A DNA stretch of 64,000 nucleotides from Fidelibacterota bacterium. Its GTDB lineage: Bacteria; Fidelibacterota; UBA8477; JABMPR01. A program made the position numbers and the translations under genes. Location of the stretch: the NCBI GenBank assembly GCA_018673925.1, contig JABHBL010000022.1, positions 186,001 to 250,000 of the forward strand, in the 5' to 3' direction. Under the pieces are notes generated by a model, which worked only from the letters and a program-made list of their open reading frames with translations, was not told the DNA's origin and ran no database searches. Positions 1 through 8,805 of the stretch are shown piece after piece (position 1 is the first letter of the stretch; the number at the start of each line of letters is the position of its first letter).

Positions 1-101
1 ATTTCACTGTGAACCCCATGGATGCGGAGAATGTGATCGGTATCGTTGACTCGATGTGCTTCAGGTATGTCATTTGGATCTACATATTTTATATATGCCA
101 T
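1..101 (-). CDS. AhpD/carboxymuconolactone decarboxylase-like protein, 5' fragment
   Basis: Partial gene cut by the left edge of the window; only the first 33 codons are present. The ATG (99-101 on the plus strand as CAT) is preceded by GGAG with a 5-base spacer, a good ribosome binding site. The peptide starts MAYIKYVDPNDIPEA and contains DTDHILRIHGVHSE. From memory, that N-terminal arrangement resembles carboxymuconolactone decarboxylase/AhpD-fold proteins (a D-HI-IH-VH pattern before the catalytic CxxC helix). The catalytic part would lie outside the window, so function cannot be confirmed. It is separated by about 145 bases from the next minus-strand gene upstream and is too short to show as a normal open frame. 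Confidence 0.5.
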   Translation of the reverse strand, partial: MAYIKYVDPNDIPEAHRVNDTDHILRIHGVHSE

Positions 102-245
102 GAGAGCTCCAGTTTTTATCTCAATGTATTAAGAATTCAGATTCAGTATAGTGTGTACCGCAAAAGAAAGCAACATGAGTCAGACAATATTTTTTGAATA
201 CAGCTACTGCGTCCACAATATTGAGCCCTTTTATTAGAAGAAGGA

Positions 246-1184
246 TTAGCTGTTATCCCCACTGAATATCCCTGAAGTGTTCATAGCCAGCATGATATAT
301 GGAGCAGGTTGAGACCCATCAGGGAAACCATTGGATGAGGACCATGCAATAAGGGGCCAGGCTACCCTTATTTTGACATTTTCCCAATATGGTTTTGATA
401 CCACCATATCTATACCTGCCACTATTGAACCCAGTACACGTGTTTCTCGTGTACCAGTCCAAATGGATGGTGGCGCAATCAATTGTTCAGCCTTCAATTG
501 AGCGAATGGAGCCAGGAAAAAGGGGTACCAGGTGTGTATTGCAGATGACACGTGAAGCAATGATCGATGATCACTAAGAATATTATCTCGCTTCATCGTG
601 TTTTTCTGATAAAGCCAGCTCAGAGAAAGAGCACTTAAAAAATCAGGATTATATTTTACCCACGGCATTGGATTGGTGTACAGCAGTAGAGCACTCCACG
701 ATATCCCTTCCTCAGAATCAAAGGGAAAATCTTGATTGAAATACTCAACTTGGCTTGGTAGATTCAGCATAAACTGAGCAAAAGATCGACCACGATTTCC
801 TAATTCAATTCTCAATCCAGTTGCAAAACCACCTGAATAGGAAATAGTTGAGCTTTTAAGGTAGGTTACCCTTTCCTCAAGGGAGCCGACTCCTCCATAC
901 CCGCTTACAAACAACACCTTTCTGGGACCAAGGGAGTGTGAGATTTCGATAAATATATTCATCGCTGGCCCATTTTTAATGTTTCCAGCAGGACCTCTAT
1001 GAGTCACCTGGACATCAGACATCCAATGCCAATTATTATCACCCATCAATTTATTTGGCCAATGAGCGACCCAGTTATTCATTGAGGCACCCCCACCTGC
1101 CTGACCACTACCCACCGGCGAACAGCACACCTGGCCAAATCCATGGCTAAATGATAAAATGCCTATGAATAAGATATATCTCAT
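246..1184 (-). CDS. predicted outer-membrane beta-barrel protein, function unknown
   Basis: A 312-residue secreted protein. Residues 1-17 form a signal peptide (MRYILFIGILSFSHGFG) followed by Q and a CCSPVGSGQAGGG stretch. FCB-group genomes often carry outer-membrane proteins whose mature end begins with a similar CC/Gly-rich segment; this is a recalled resemblance, not an alignment. The rest alternates polar and aromatic residues in short strands (for example FATGLRIEL, WSALLLYTNPMP, IRVAWPLIAW), consistent with a transmembrane beta barrel. The start overlaps the stop of the upstream DUF3179 gene by ATGA, so the two are translationally coupled and probably act together. No enzyme motif is visible. 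Confidence 0.6.
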   Translation of the reverse strand: MRYILFIGILSFSHGFGQVCCSPVGSGQAGGGASMNNWVAHWPNKLMGDNNWHWMSDVQVTHRGPAGNIKNGPAMNIFIEISHSLGPRKVLFVSGYGGVGSLEERVTYLKSSTISYSGGFATGLRIELGNRGRSFAQFMLNLPSQVEYFNQDFPFDSEEGISWSALLLYTNPMPWVKYNPDFLSALSLSWLYQKNTMKRDNILSDHRSLLHVSSAIHTWYPFFLAPFAQLKAEQLIAPPSIWTGTRETRVLGSIVAGIDMVVSKPYWENVKIRVAWPLIAWSSSNGFPDGSQPAPYIMLAMNTSGIFSGDNS

Positions 1185-2221
1185 GGGGAAATTAATTCAA
1201 CATCTGGATAAAAAGCTGCTACTGAAAACCAGTATGCAATATAAGCGTTTGCGGCGACAAGGCGCTCAGCTGGTACCGGATTAGCTATCAACTGACCTGT
1301 AATATCCCATTCATTCTCTGTATCAGCTTGATTAAGAGTTATCTCACCTGCAGAAATATCCCAACTTGATATACTGATTGCGCGGGACGTTTCAAAGGCT
1401 ACAGCAATATTGTCGCGCCCGGAGATCACAACTTGGTATTGTGCATTTCCTACATTTACACCAAATATTTGAGGTTCGGGATAAGAATTAATGTCAATGG
1501 CCTTCACTTCATCCCCATTGATGATGGTCAGGACACGATTCTTGGCTGGCAGGCGCTCATCCTCATTGGCTACTGGAAAATATATATAATCACCGCAAGC
1601 TAGAGAGTTGCATGTACGATAGCTACCGTATGGATAGCGAGTGTAGTTGCGAGAGTAATTCGTTTCCGAATTCACAACCTTGGTTTCTGGAAAGAGTGTT
1701 TTCCAATTACTCCAGGTAGTCTCCACAAGATTTTTTAAGTGGAATATACTACCTGAACGATCACCTGCAGCAGATCGCAATAACATTTGTGGCCAATAAC
1801 TGTCTGTCTCGCGGTCATACATAATGAGATTGCTATTAAATAGTAAACCTGAAACACCATATTCCACGGATGTTGTCAAGTGGATCGCACTTCCTGTTAA
1901 TGGACAGTATGAAATACTGTAACCAGACTCATTAACTATTTCATGCCAATCAAGGATGGCATGTGGGTAGGCTACATGTTCTGTTCCATTCCATATGCCC
2001 ACAACCAGATCATTGTCATCTAAATATCCCAAATTCGATCCACCTACTTGAGACCTATTTGGAGTTTCCAGACTGGGGATACAGTCTTTCCCATCATAAC
2101 AACCCTGACGCATAAATTGAGTATCAATGGTCCAGGTCAAATCTGAGTCATCATCAACGACATCTGTTTCCTGACAGCCAAAGATGAAAATGGTCAGGGC
2201 TATGGGAGCAAAGAATCTCAT
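1181..2221 (-). CDS. DUF3179 domain-containing lipoprotein
   Basis: I place the start at the ATG whose CAT is at 2219-2221, because GGAGG lies 5 bases upstream and the product then begins with a lipoprotein signal (MRFFAPIALTIFIFGCQ). An upstream ATG at 2380 would add 53 residues with no such character. The 346-residue product shows the DUF3179 signature: LVVGIWNGTEHVAYPHAIL, then HEIVNE, then SYCPLTGSAI, then GVSGLLFNSNLIMYDRETDS. DUF3179 proteins are widespread in marine bacteria and their function is unknown; the conserved Cys in YCPLTGSA and nearby acidic residues are present. The gene overlaps the downstream beta-barrel gene by ATGA. It diverges from the parvulin operon across about 210 bases. 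Confidence 0.85.
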   Translation of the reverse strand: MRFFAPIALTIFIFGCQETDVVDDDSDLTWTIDTQFMRQGCYDGKDCIPSLETPNRSQVGGSNLGYLDDNDLVVGIWNGTEHVAYPHAILDWHEIVNESGYSISYCPLTGSAIHLTTSVEYGVSGLLFNSNLIMYDRETDSYWPQMLLRSAAGDRSGSIFHLKNLVETTWSNWKTLFPETKVVNSETNYSRNYTRYPYGSYRTCNSLACGDYIYFPVANEDERLPAKNRVLTIINGDEVKAIDINSYPEPQIFGVNVGNAQYQVVISGRDNIAVAFETSRAISISSWDISAGEITLNQADTENEWDITGQLIANPVPAERLVAANAYIAYWFSVAAFYPDVELISP

Positions 2222-2435
2222 ACGCACCTCCGTTATTATAAATTCAGGACCAATTCTGTTGATCTCTTTTCGACGAAATAACTTACGTTCTAAGTCTTCC
2301 TGCGAATGTCTTGTGACTGACAATTGGGTGAACATAGAATTAAGATTTACAGACTGCAATAGATGGTTTCCTTGATTCATAGATCGAATTCTCTATCTTG
2401 GAGTCTGAATAAATATACCTAGATGAGGAGATATT

Positions 2436-2711
2436 GTGGAGTGGAGAGCCAGCCATATACTGGTCAAAAATAGAAGTTTAGCTGAAGAGTTATTTAAGAG
2501 AATTCAAGGGGGTGCTCGATTCGAGCAACTTGCAAAAGAATACTCAACCTGCCCCAGTAAATCAAAAGATGGTGATCTCGGGTGGTTTGGTACTGGCCAA
2601 ATGGTAAAACCTTTTGAGGAAGCTGTCAGAAAAATGGGTCGTGGAAGAGCCTCAAAACCTGTCTCTACTCAGTTTGGATATCACATTATCAAGAAAACCG
2701 GTGAGAGATGA
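2436..2711 (+). CDS. stand-alone parvulin peptidyl-prolyl isomerase
   Basis: A 91-residue single-domain parvulin, about the size of E. coli PpiC (93 residues). It has no signal peptide, so it is probably cytoplasmic. Landmarks: ASHILVK (residues 5-11), FEQLAKEYSTCPS, GDLGWFGTGQMVKPFEEAV, and the C-terminal PVSTQFGYHIIKK. It catalyses cis-trans isomerisation of X-Pro bonds. The start codon is GTG, chosen because GAGGAG sits 5 bases upstream. The stop overlaps the next start by ATGA, making it first gene of the kinase-thiN-symporter-SDR operon. The functional link to those genes is not obvious. Confidence 0.93.
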   Translation: MEWRASHILVKNRSLAEELFKRIQGGARFEQLAKEYSTCPSKSKDGDLGWFGTGQMVKPFEEAVRKMGRGRASKPVSTQFGYHIIKKTGER

Positions 2712-4129
2712 GCAATAAGGTTGAATCATATAGACATAAGACTCGCGCAGTCATTTTTCTTATGTCAGCTGCCATCAAAGCTATTTATGGATCTAGAAGG
2801 ACGCTCATAATAGACCATTCCTTTGGAGATGGTTATTATTGTGTGTTAAAAGAACAGAAGCGCATATCAAGTCATGACTTAAATGCCATTAATCAGAAAA
2901 TGCACAATTTGCAGGCTGATGCAAAGCATATCAAGATCCGAGCTGCCAAACCTGAGGATTGGAAACACCTACTAACTCCAAGGATTAACACGATTCGTCC
3001 ACCCGTTCTTATGTTAGGAGACCATATCTCAGCTTCGTATGAATTTACAAATCTGGATTTATCTGCCTTGCCTCATTTCGAGCTGATGCAATATGATCGA
3101 GGTTTCTTACTCAGAATAAGTGAGAACGGAGATGAATTAGGAGATTATTCTGATTCACCACAGCTTTTTGGGATGATGAAAGAACATGAAAAGTGGGGTC
3201 GTATACTCAAAGTGTCATCCATCCATGATCTGAACAAGCAGATTATGGAAAAAGGATTCAAACAGGTTATCTGGGTTGCAGAAGGGCTTCAAGAGAAGCG
3301 AATTGCAGCATTGGCAGATGATATCAATAATCAAAAAGGTACTCGAGTCATTTTTGTGGCAGGTCCCTCCTCTTCAGGTAAAACAACTTTTACCAAGCGT
3401 CTGGCCATTCACCTCGCTGTCAATGGGATACAATCAAAATATCTTTCCATGGATAATTATTTCCTGGATCGAGATAAAATTCCTCCTCAGGCAGATGGAA
3501 CTTTAGATTTCGAAAACGTAAACTGTGTAGATATTGTTGCCCTTAAGCGTGAGTTAGGACAACTGATTTCTGGAAAACCTGTATATAAACGGAACTATAA
3601 TTTTGTGGATGGCAAGCAGGAAGTATTGCCAAATACCATGTCCCTCAAACGGAATGAGGTACTCATTTTTGAAGGTATACATGGCTTAAACCCACTTATT
3701 CATGAGGGATTGTCACAACATAGCTATTATAGATTGTATATAAGTGCATTAACACAGCTTAACATTGACAACACTCATCCTGTATCAACCTCGGATGGAC
3801 GACTAATTCGCCGGATCGTCCGGGATTATAATTATCGCGGATATAGTGCAGATGACACGATTGGTCGATGGAACTCCGTTCGTCACGGTGAGCTAAGTAA
3901 TATCTTCCCATTTCAGGAACAGGCCGATACCATGTTCAACTCTGCACTTATTTATGAATTACCTATTTTAAAAAGGTATGCACTGCCTTTGTTAAAAGCA
4001 GCCTCTAAAAATACTGTACGTGATAGGCTGATTACCTTGTTATCACTGTTTCATACAATTCCTGACAGACATGTCCCTGGAACTTCAATATTACGCGAGT
4101 TTATTGGAAATAGTTACTTTAAGTATTAA
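2708..4129 (+). CDS. uridine kinase-like nucleoside kinase with ThrRS-like N-terminal domain
   Basis: A 473-residue two-part protein. The N-terminal part (about 1-200) carries VIFLMSAAIKAIYGSRR, LIIDHSFGDGYYC and FLLRISENGDEL, typical of the threonyl-tRNA-synthetase-like accessory domain in this nucleoside kinase family; the TGS domain found in longer homologues (about 550 residues) is absent. The C-terminal part (about 210-420) is a P-loop kinase: Walker A GPSSSGKTT, the catalytic Asp in LSMDNYFLDRD, and LIFEGIHGLNP. The expected reaction is phosphorylation of a uridine-like nucleoside, but the substrate of this subfamily is not settled. It overlaps the parvulin gene by ATGA and ends 4 bases before thiN. 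Confidence 0.85.
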   Translation: MSNKVESYRHKTRAVIFLMSAAIKAIYGSRRTLIIDHSFGDGYYCVLKEQKRISSHDLNAINQKMHNLQADAKHIKIRAAKPEDWKHLLTPRINTIRPPVLMLGDHISASYEFTNLDLSALPHFELMQYDRGFLLRISENGDELGDYSDSPQLFGMMKEHEKWGRILKVSSIHDLNKQIMEKGFKQVIWVAEGLQEKRIAALADDINNQKGTRVIFVAGPSSSGKTTFTKRLAIHLAVNGIQSKYLSMDNYFLDRDKIPPQADGTLDFENVNCVDIVALKRELGQLISGKPVYKRNYNFVDGKQEVLPNTMSLKRNEVLIFEGIHGLNPLIHEGLSQHSYYRLYISALTQLNIDNTHPVSTSDGRLIRRIVRDYNYRGYSADDTIGRWNSVRHGELSNIFPFQEQADTMFNSALIYELPILKRYALPLLKAASKNTVRDRLITLLSLFHTIPDRHVPGTSILREFIGNSYFKY

Positions 4130-4133
4130 AAAT

Positions 4134-4772
4134 ATGAATGTTTTAATCGTATTGGCTGGGAATCCTCCAAGTAAAACCCTACTTAAAACTGAGATGGCAA
4201 CTACTGACCTCATTATTGCAGTTGATGGGGGTTTTAATGTATTTCACAAATATAACCTTGATCCTGATCTCGTTCTCGGTGATATGGATTCCGCGAACAT
4301 GGAAAATGTAGGATCGATTGATGTAATTCCCTTACTTGATCAAGCGCTTACAGACCTCCAGAAAACGCTGGAATACGTATTTGAAACCCAACCAGTCAAA
4401 TCACTGACTTTCTTGGGTGGAGTTGGAGATAGAACGGATCATTTGCTGCATAACCTGTATATCTGTTCATCAATCGATCCCCAAATGAAGATCATCTTCA
4501 AAAATGAGTTACCTCCTGATAATGATATTTCCCTGGAAATCATTCAACGAATCACCCCTGAGTGTGACTTCGACCTACGAGTCACTCAAGGCAATACCCT
4601 GAGTATTTTACCCATCACGGACTTTGGGGGACTTAATTCGCTTGGACTCGAGTGGGAGATCGTAAATCAAAACCACTCCCAGGGGTTTATTAGCCAGAGC
4701 AATCTGGTCAATAAGGCTGACCTGACGTTCACGATACGATCAGGATGCGCCTATATAGCTGTGTATCAGTAA
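4134..4772 (+). CDS. thiN: thiamine pyrophosphokinase
   Basis: A 212-residue enzyme that makes thiamine diphosphate from thiamine and ATP. The start is placed at the ATG just after the kinase stop, giving MNVLIVLAGN; the longer open frame from 4071 would overlap the kinase and lacks similarity. Family motifs: DGG at 31-33, the acidic GDMDS at 49-53, TDLQKTLE at 73-80, and GGVGDRTDH at 95-103 (the G-RxDH metal and substrate motif). The C-terminal half (WEIVNQ, SNLVNKADLTF, SGCAYIAVY) fits the thiamine-binding beta domain. Its place next to a sodium symporter and the TPP-riboswitch receptor near 56 kb suggest thiamine salvage rather than only de novo synthesis. Confidence 0.93.
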   Translation: MNVLIVLAGNPPSKTLLKTEMATTDLIIAVDGGFNVFHKYNLDPDLVLGDMDSANMENVGSIDVIPLLDQALTDLQKTLEYVFETQPVKSLTFLGGVGDRTDHLLHNLYICSSIDPQMKIIFKNELPPDNDISLEIIQRITPECDFDLRVTQGNTLSILPITDFGGLNSLGLEWEIVNQNHSQGFISQSNLVNKADLTFTIRSGCAYIAVYQ

Positions 4773-4788
4773 GTAATACAATATACTT

Positions 4789-6168
4789 ATGAATCTACAT
4801 CTAGTTGATATTGGTCTCATTCTAGTCTATTTCATGGCTGTATTACTCGTCGGAGTGTACAATACACGTTCTGATTCGACTTCTGATTACATGCTTATGG
4901 GTCGAAAACTCACGCTGCCTGCCTTCGTAATGACTCTGGTCTCAACCTGGTATGGTGGCATTCTTGGGGTCAGTGAATACAGTTCAACTTACGGTATATC
5001 CAATTGGGTAATCTTTGGTCTCCCCTACTATGTCTTTGGAATTGTCTTCGCCATGCTAATAGCAAAGAAAGCGAGAGCGTTGGAAGTGAATTCACTTCCT
5101 GAAATACTGGTATCCGACTATGGTAAAAATGCTGGAAGACTGGCATCTGTCTGGGTACTACTATTAGCGAGTCCAGCGCCCTACATTTTAACCCTGGGAT
5201 TAATCCTCAACTTTTTCCTGGGTATGAATCTTGTTATTGCCATAATTACGGGAGCAGGATTTTCATTATTTTATATCCTAAATGGCGGTCTTACTTCTGT
5301 AATTAAAACTGACAAACTACAATTCATACTCATGTTCGCCGGGTTTTTAGTTATACTAATAGTACTTGGTGGAACTTACATGTCTCCCATAGATCTCTGG
5401 CATTCTCTTCCAGAAACGCATACCTCACTGACTGGTGGTCAAAGTTTTGCTTATATAGTGGTCTGGTTTTTTATTGGTTCATGGACTATGGTGGATCCCG
5501 GTTTTCATCAAAGGGTTTATGCGACAACCACACAGGGGATCGCTAAACGTGGTATACTCTGGGCTGTTTTATTTTGGTTTATCTTTGATTTGATGACAAC
5601 TCTCACTGGGCTCTATGCGTTTTCCTTTCTGCCTTCTGAAACGGTTCCCTCCCAGGCTTTTCTAGTTTTGGGAAACGCTGTACTACCGATTGGTTTACAA
5701 GGATTGTTTTATGTGGGTATTCTGGCAACTGTGATGTCTACTCTAGATAGCAATACCCTTGTGTCGGGCATTACCCTGGGGAAAGACATCCTTTCAACAT
5801 TTCCATCCTTTAAATCTCATTCTACCCATGTTCTCATTAAAGCAAGTATGCTCATTGTGATTATTATTGGGATTATCATGGCAATCTGGATGCCTTCAGT
5901 CATTGATCTATGGTACACCTTTGGTACTATTTCCATACCAGCACTGCTCATGCCCACTTTGTTTAGCATTTTCAAGAGACCCCTTACTCAACGAGCAGTG
6001 CTTCTAAATTTAAGCATACCTCCATTGGCATCATTCCTTTGGTTCCTTTTTGGAAAAATAGATGAATGGAGTTACTTTTTGGGGCTTGAACCATTCTATC
6101 CAGGTTTGTTTTGTAGTTTGATCATCTTGATGCTGTTTAAGAACCCGCAAAAGGAAGCAAGTCAGTGA
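4789..6168 (+). CDS. sodium:solute symporter (SSS) family transporter
   Basis: A 459-residue integral membrane protein with about 12-13 hydrophobic segments, in the usual range for SSS transporters. Typical features: a first helix from residue 8, YMLMGRKLTLPAFVMTLVSTWYGG (TM2 region, residues about 34-57), INGGLTSVIKTDKLQF-type TM5/6 loop, and DPGFHQRVYA near the middle followed by ATVMSTLDSNTLV. The substrate cannot be read from sequence. It starts 16 bases after thiN and overlaps the following SDR gene by GTGA, so all are co-transcribed. SSS proteins near thiamine genes have been proposed as thiamine importers (ThiV) in other bacteria; that is an inference here. Confidence 0.88.
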   Translation: MNLHLVDIGLILVYFMAVLLVGVYNTRSDSTSDYMLMGRKLTLPAFVMTLVSTWYGGILGVSEYSSTYGISNWVIFGLPYYVFGIVFAMLIAKKARALEVNSLPEILVSDYGKNAGRLASVWVLLLASPAPYILTLGLILNFFLGMNLVIAIITGAGFSLFYILNGGLTSVIKTDKLQFILMFAGFLVILIVLGGTYMSPIDLWHSLPETHTSLTGGQSFAYIVVWFFIGSWTMVDPGFHQRVYATTTQGIAKRGILWAVLFWFIFDLMTTLTGLYAFSFLPSETVPSQAFLVLGNAVLPIGLQGLFYVGILATVMSTLDSNTLVSGITLGKDILSTFPSFKSHSTHVLIKASMLIVIIIGIIMAIWMPSVIDLWYTFGTISIPALLMPTLFSIFKRPLTQRAVLLNLSIPPLASFLWFLFGKIDEWSYFLGLEPFYPGLFCSLIILMLFKNPQKEASQ

Positions 6169-6944
6169 CTAATCGTCTTAAAGGTAAAAACATTTTAATA
6201 ACTGGTGCCAGCGCAGGTATTGGTGAAGCGTGTGCCCACCTGTTTGCCCAGCAGGGGTCGAATCTAATTTTAGCTGCAAGGCGGAACGAGAAGCTGTTAA
6301 AATTGGCTTCAGAGCTTCAGAAGGAATACAAGATTGAGGTTTTAGCTAGGACTCTTGACGTGAGAGATCACTCCGCCGTTCAAAGAATGATGTCATCATT
6401 GTCCGCTCCGTTTAAACATATTGATGTCCTTGTAAATAATGCCGGGCTGGTGCTTGGAGTTGAAAAGGCCCACGAGACACCTGGTGATGATGTCGATATC
6501 ATGCTGGACACCAATGTAAAAGGCATACTGAATATGATTCGAACGGTAGTTCCTGATATGGTGACCCGCCAGCAGGGACATGTGATTAACATATCTTCTA
6601 TAGCTGGTCATGAAGCATACCCAGGGGGCAGCGTATACTGTGCCAGTAAGCACGCAGTGGATGCCCTTACCAAGAGTCTCAGGATGGATGTTGTCTCTAC
6701 CCCACTTCGAGTGACTGCTATCTCACCAGGTCTCGTTGATACAGAATTCAGCCTGGTGAGATTTAAAGGTGATACTAGGAAAGCGGAAGCCGTTTATCAG
6801 GGCCTTGAGGCTCTAATTGCAGAAGACATCGCTGAAGCCGTGTTGTTTGCAGCCTCCAGACCAGCACATGTCCAAATTGCTGATATGATCATATTCCCTA
6901 CTCAACAAGCAGCCGCTACTGTTGTGCATAGGGAGAGTAAATGA
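6165..6944 (+). CDS. YdfG-like short-chain dehydrogenase (3-hydroxy acid dehydrogenase)
   Basis: A 259-residue classical SDR. It has the NAD(P) motif TGASAGIG (13-20), NNAG (91-94), catalytic Ser at about 144-145, Tyr158 and Lys162 (YCASK). Arg39-Arg40 after beta-2 (AARR) suggests NADP. The C-terminal portion (PGLVDTEFSLVRFKGD, KAEAVYQGLEAL, ASRPAHVQIADM, FPTQ, VVHR) matches my memory of E. coli YdfG, an NADP-dependent 3-hydroxy acid/L-allo-threonine dehydrogenase, better than fatty-acid-type SDRs. The start codon is GTG, overlapping the symporter stop (GTGA). It is the last gene of this operon; about 150 bases follow before the next gene. Confidence 0.88.
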   Translation: MTNRLKGKNILITGASAGIGEACAHLFAQQGSNLILAARRNEKLLKLASELQKEYKIEVLARTLDVRDHSAVQRMMSSLSAPFKHIDVLVNNAGLVLGVEKAHETPGDDVDIMLDTNVKGILNMIRTVVPDMVTRQQGHVINISSIAGHEAYPGGSVYCASKHAVDALTKSLRMDVVSTPLRVTAISPGLVDTEFSLVRFKGDTRKAEAVYQGLEALIAEDIAEAVLFAASRPAHVQIADMIIFPTQQAAATVVHRESK

Positions 6945-6998
6945 TCATAATGATTTTCACTTCATTCAACTGGATATTTAATAAAAAAGAATGTATAT

Positions 6999-7018
6999 CA
7001 CATGCTATAACGCATGTG
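6999..7018. repeat. inverted repeat CACATGC-N6-GCATGTG
   Basis: Perfect 7-base arms separated by TATAAC in the gap between the SDR gene and the lipoprotein gene. No T-run follows on either strand, so it is a poor intrinsic terminator. It may be an operator or an mRNA hairpin at the end of the SDR operon. Confidence 0.45.
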
Positions 7019-7055
7019 TTCAAGCTCAATTTGCATTGCCATGTGAAAAATTATC

Positions 7056-7068
7056 TTCACGACGTGAA
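7056..7068. promoter_or_regulatory. palindrome TTCACG-A-CGTGAA upstream of lipoprotein gene
   Basis: A perfect 13-base palindrome whose end lies 27 bases upstream of the ATG at 7096. A related half (ATGTGAA at 7041-7047) lies just before it. Position and symmetry suit a dimeric repressor or activator site, but no regulator can be assigned. Confidence 0.4.
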
Positions 7069-7095
7069 CACCACTAACCTCGGAAGGGGATCAAA

Positions 7096-8736
7096 ATGAA
7101 AAACAACATGCTTCGGTTTATACTAATAATGAGTGTAAGCATTCTGTTTATTACCAATTGTGAAGATATCAATAATGACAATGAAGTGTCCCCAGAGGAT
7201 TCTGCGGCAGCTGTTGTTCTCGTAACGGATGCATATGCATCGCTGCTCCCATTAATTGAAGGATTGTTGGCAGCTGATCCAGATTCTGCTCAATCCATTC
7301 TAAATGGTATTGATTTAAGTGAACCACATGGGTTTTATATGGAAGCTTCTGAATTAGATTGGCGAAATCAGGATGCCCATTTTGGCTTTGGATTTACGAG
7401 TTTCCTCATTCTTTCTCAGAATACCATGATGAACGATATCTTCGGACCAAGCGTAAAGGTTTATGCTCCTTTTGGTGAAGCTGGAGTTGCATCAAATCCC
7501 GTTGGTTATGGATTTGGCCTACCACTATCAGTTCCTAGAGCCAATGGAATGATTGCCTCTTATATTGAAATCCCACTAGCCTTTGCCCGAATAAAATTTG
7601 AATCGCTGGATACCTTTAATGATTTTCAAACCCAAGTGATAGAAAGTTTCATTCCTATGGTTGATGCAGGACTTGCAGCTTTGGATTCAATTGATAACGA
7701 TCCGACCTTCACTTTCACTATAGGTGCTGGTGTACAGGTTGATAATGCTGATATCATTGCCATGGAGTCATCATTATTCGCCCTCCAGGGCATGTACAAG
7801 AGCCTGGCAGCATATAATTATGAATTGGATACATCCGATCCATCAGCGATCATTACTGGATTAACACAGGGTTCGACATTTGGTGCACTGAATAGCGAGG
7901 GGGTCACTCTGCTTAGCGAAGCTCATGCATCTGCATTGTCATCTCTTGACAAGGCAGAACAAGTTCTTGCCCTGGTCGACGCCGAAGCTACAGCTTTGAA
8001 TCACTTTTTCGTCGAATTTAGCCAATCAGAATCATCCCAGATTCAGTCCAGTCTGAATGCCCTCGCAAATACTCTCTCAGGACCAACAAGTGTTGATTAT
8101 GCATTTAGCAATGAGAGAGGAGAATTCAGTATTGAGGGTAGTGCTTCCATAAATATCTCCCAATACTACCTCAATGCGATTACCGATTTTAAAACTTTAT
8201 TACCACCTTATACAATGAGTACAACCACCGCCTACAATTACAGCCAGACCACATTGTACGAGCATATTAGCTTTGAAGAAACTGAAGTGCTTTTAAATGG
8301 ACTGAGTAATACCCCAATTTCTGTCAACATTCAATATAGTGAAAGCAATAGCGACACTACCGCAACGGTATCATTGGGTTTCTTAACTTTCAATTTACTG
8401 ACTGCAAACCAGAGCGATCTACCGGTTGCGATTTGGGATCTATGGGCTGAATTCTTACTCACAGTTGGAGATTATTCTGATGAACTTCACCAATTCCCTG
8501 AAATCTCTTTTCAATGGAGCGGCCTTATCACTACTGGCACAAATCTTATTATAGATGGTGACATAGCCATCGATTATCTGGAACGCATTTCTGAATATAC
8601 AGCTCCGGATATTTTATGGACGGCTACATCCTATGGTGATTGGGTGAGTGGTTGGAGTGACCCTACAGCAAATGGGATGTTTCCAGATTTCCTAGCTGAA
8701 GATTTAGCTTTTCTGTTAGGGATCAGCTGGGAATAA
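7096..8736 (+). CDS. predicted lipoprotein of unknown function
   Basis: A 546-residue secreted protein. The N-terminus is a lipoprotein signal (LFITNCED, with the lipobox Cys at residue 22), preceded by a strong ribosome site (GGAAGGGG). The mature part is acidic and Ala/Ser-rich, with long predicted helices (for example VVLVTDAYASLLPLIEGLLA and ALSSLDKAEQVLALVDAEAT) in the first two thirds and a more beta-like C-terminal third. I recognise no domain. It stands alone: about 150 bases with two inverted repeats upstream, and a strong bidirectional terminator downstream. It is probably anchored in the outer or inner membrane facing the periplasm. Confidence 0.7.
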   Translation: MKNNMLRFILIMSVSILFITNCEDINNDNEVSPEDSAAAVVLVTDAYASLLPLIEGLLAADPDSAQSILNGIDLSEPHGFYMEASELDWRNQDAHFGFGFTSFLILSQNTMMNDIFGPSVKVYAPFGEAGVASNPVGYGFGLPLSVPRANGMIASYIEIPLAFARIKFESLDTFNDFQTQVIESFIPMVDAGLAALDSIDNDPTFTFTIGAGVQVDNADIIAMESSLFALQGMYKSLAAYNYELDTSDPSAIITGLTQGSTFGALNSEGVTLLSEAHASALSSLDKAEQVLALVDAEATALNHFFVEFSQSESSQIQSSLNALANTLSGPTSVDYAFSNERGEFSIEGSASINISQYYLNAITDFKTLLPPYTMSTTTAYNYSQTTLYEHISFEETEVLLNGLSNTPISVNIQYSESNSDTTATVSLGFLTFNLLTANQSDLPVAIWDLWAEFLLTVGDYSDELHQFPEISFQWSGLITTGTNLIIDGDIAIDYLERISEYTAPDILWTATSYGDWVSGWSDPTANGMFPDFLAEDLAFLLGISWE

Positions 8737-8752
8737 TCCATTATATTGGATA

Positions 8753-8790
8753 CAAAAAAAGAGGGCAGCTGATACTGCCCTCTTTTTTTA
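8753..8790. terminator. bidirectional intrinsic terminator
   Basis: GAGGGCAG and CTGCCCTC form a perfect 8-base stem around a 6-base loop, flanked by A7 on the left and T7 on the right. It therefore works on both strands, ending the lipoprotein gene (plus) and the long MoxR-Gld operon (minus), whose last stop is 16 bases away. Confidence 0.93.
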
Positions 8791-8805
8791 AAAAACAATA
8801 GTCCT

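Noticed and set aside
9-197. 62-codon open frame on the plus strand at the left edge
   Set aside because: Opposite the AhpD-like gene start; no ribosome site, and the peptide is an AT-rich shadow.
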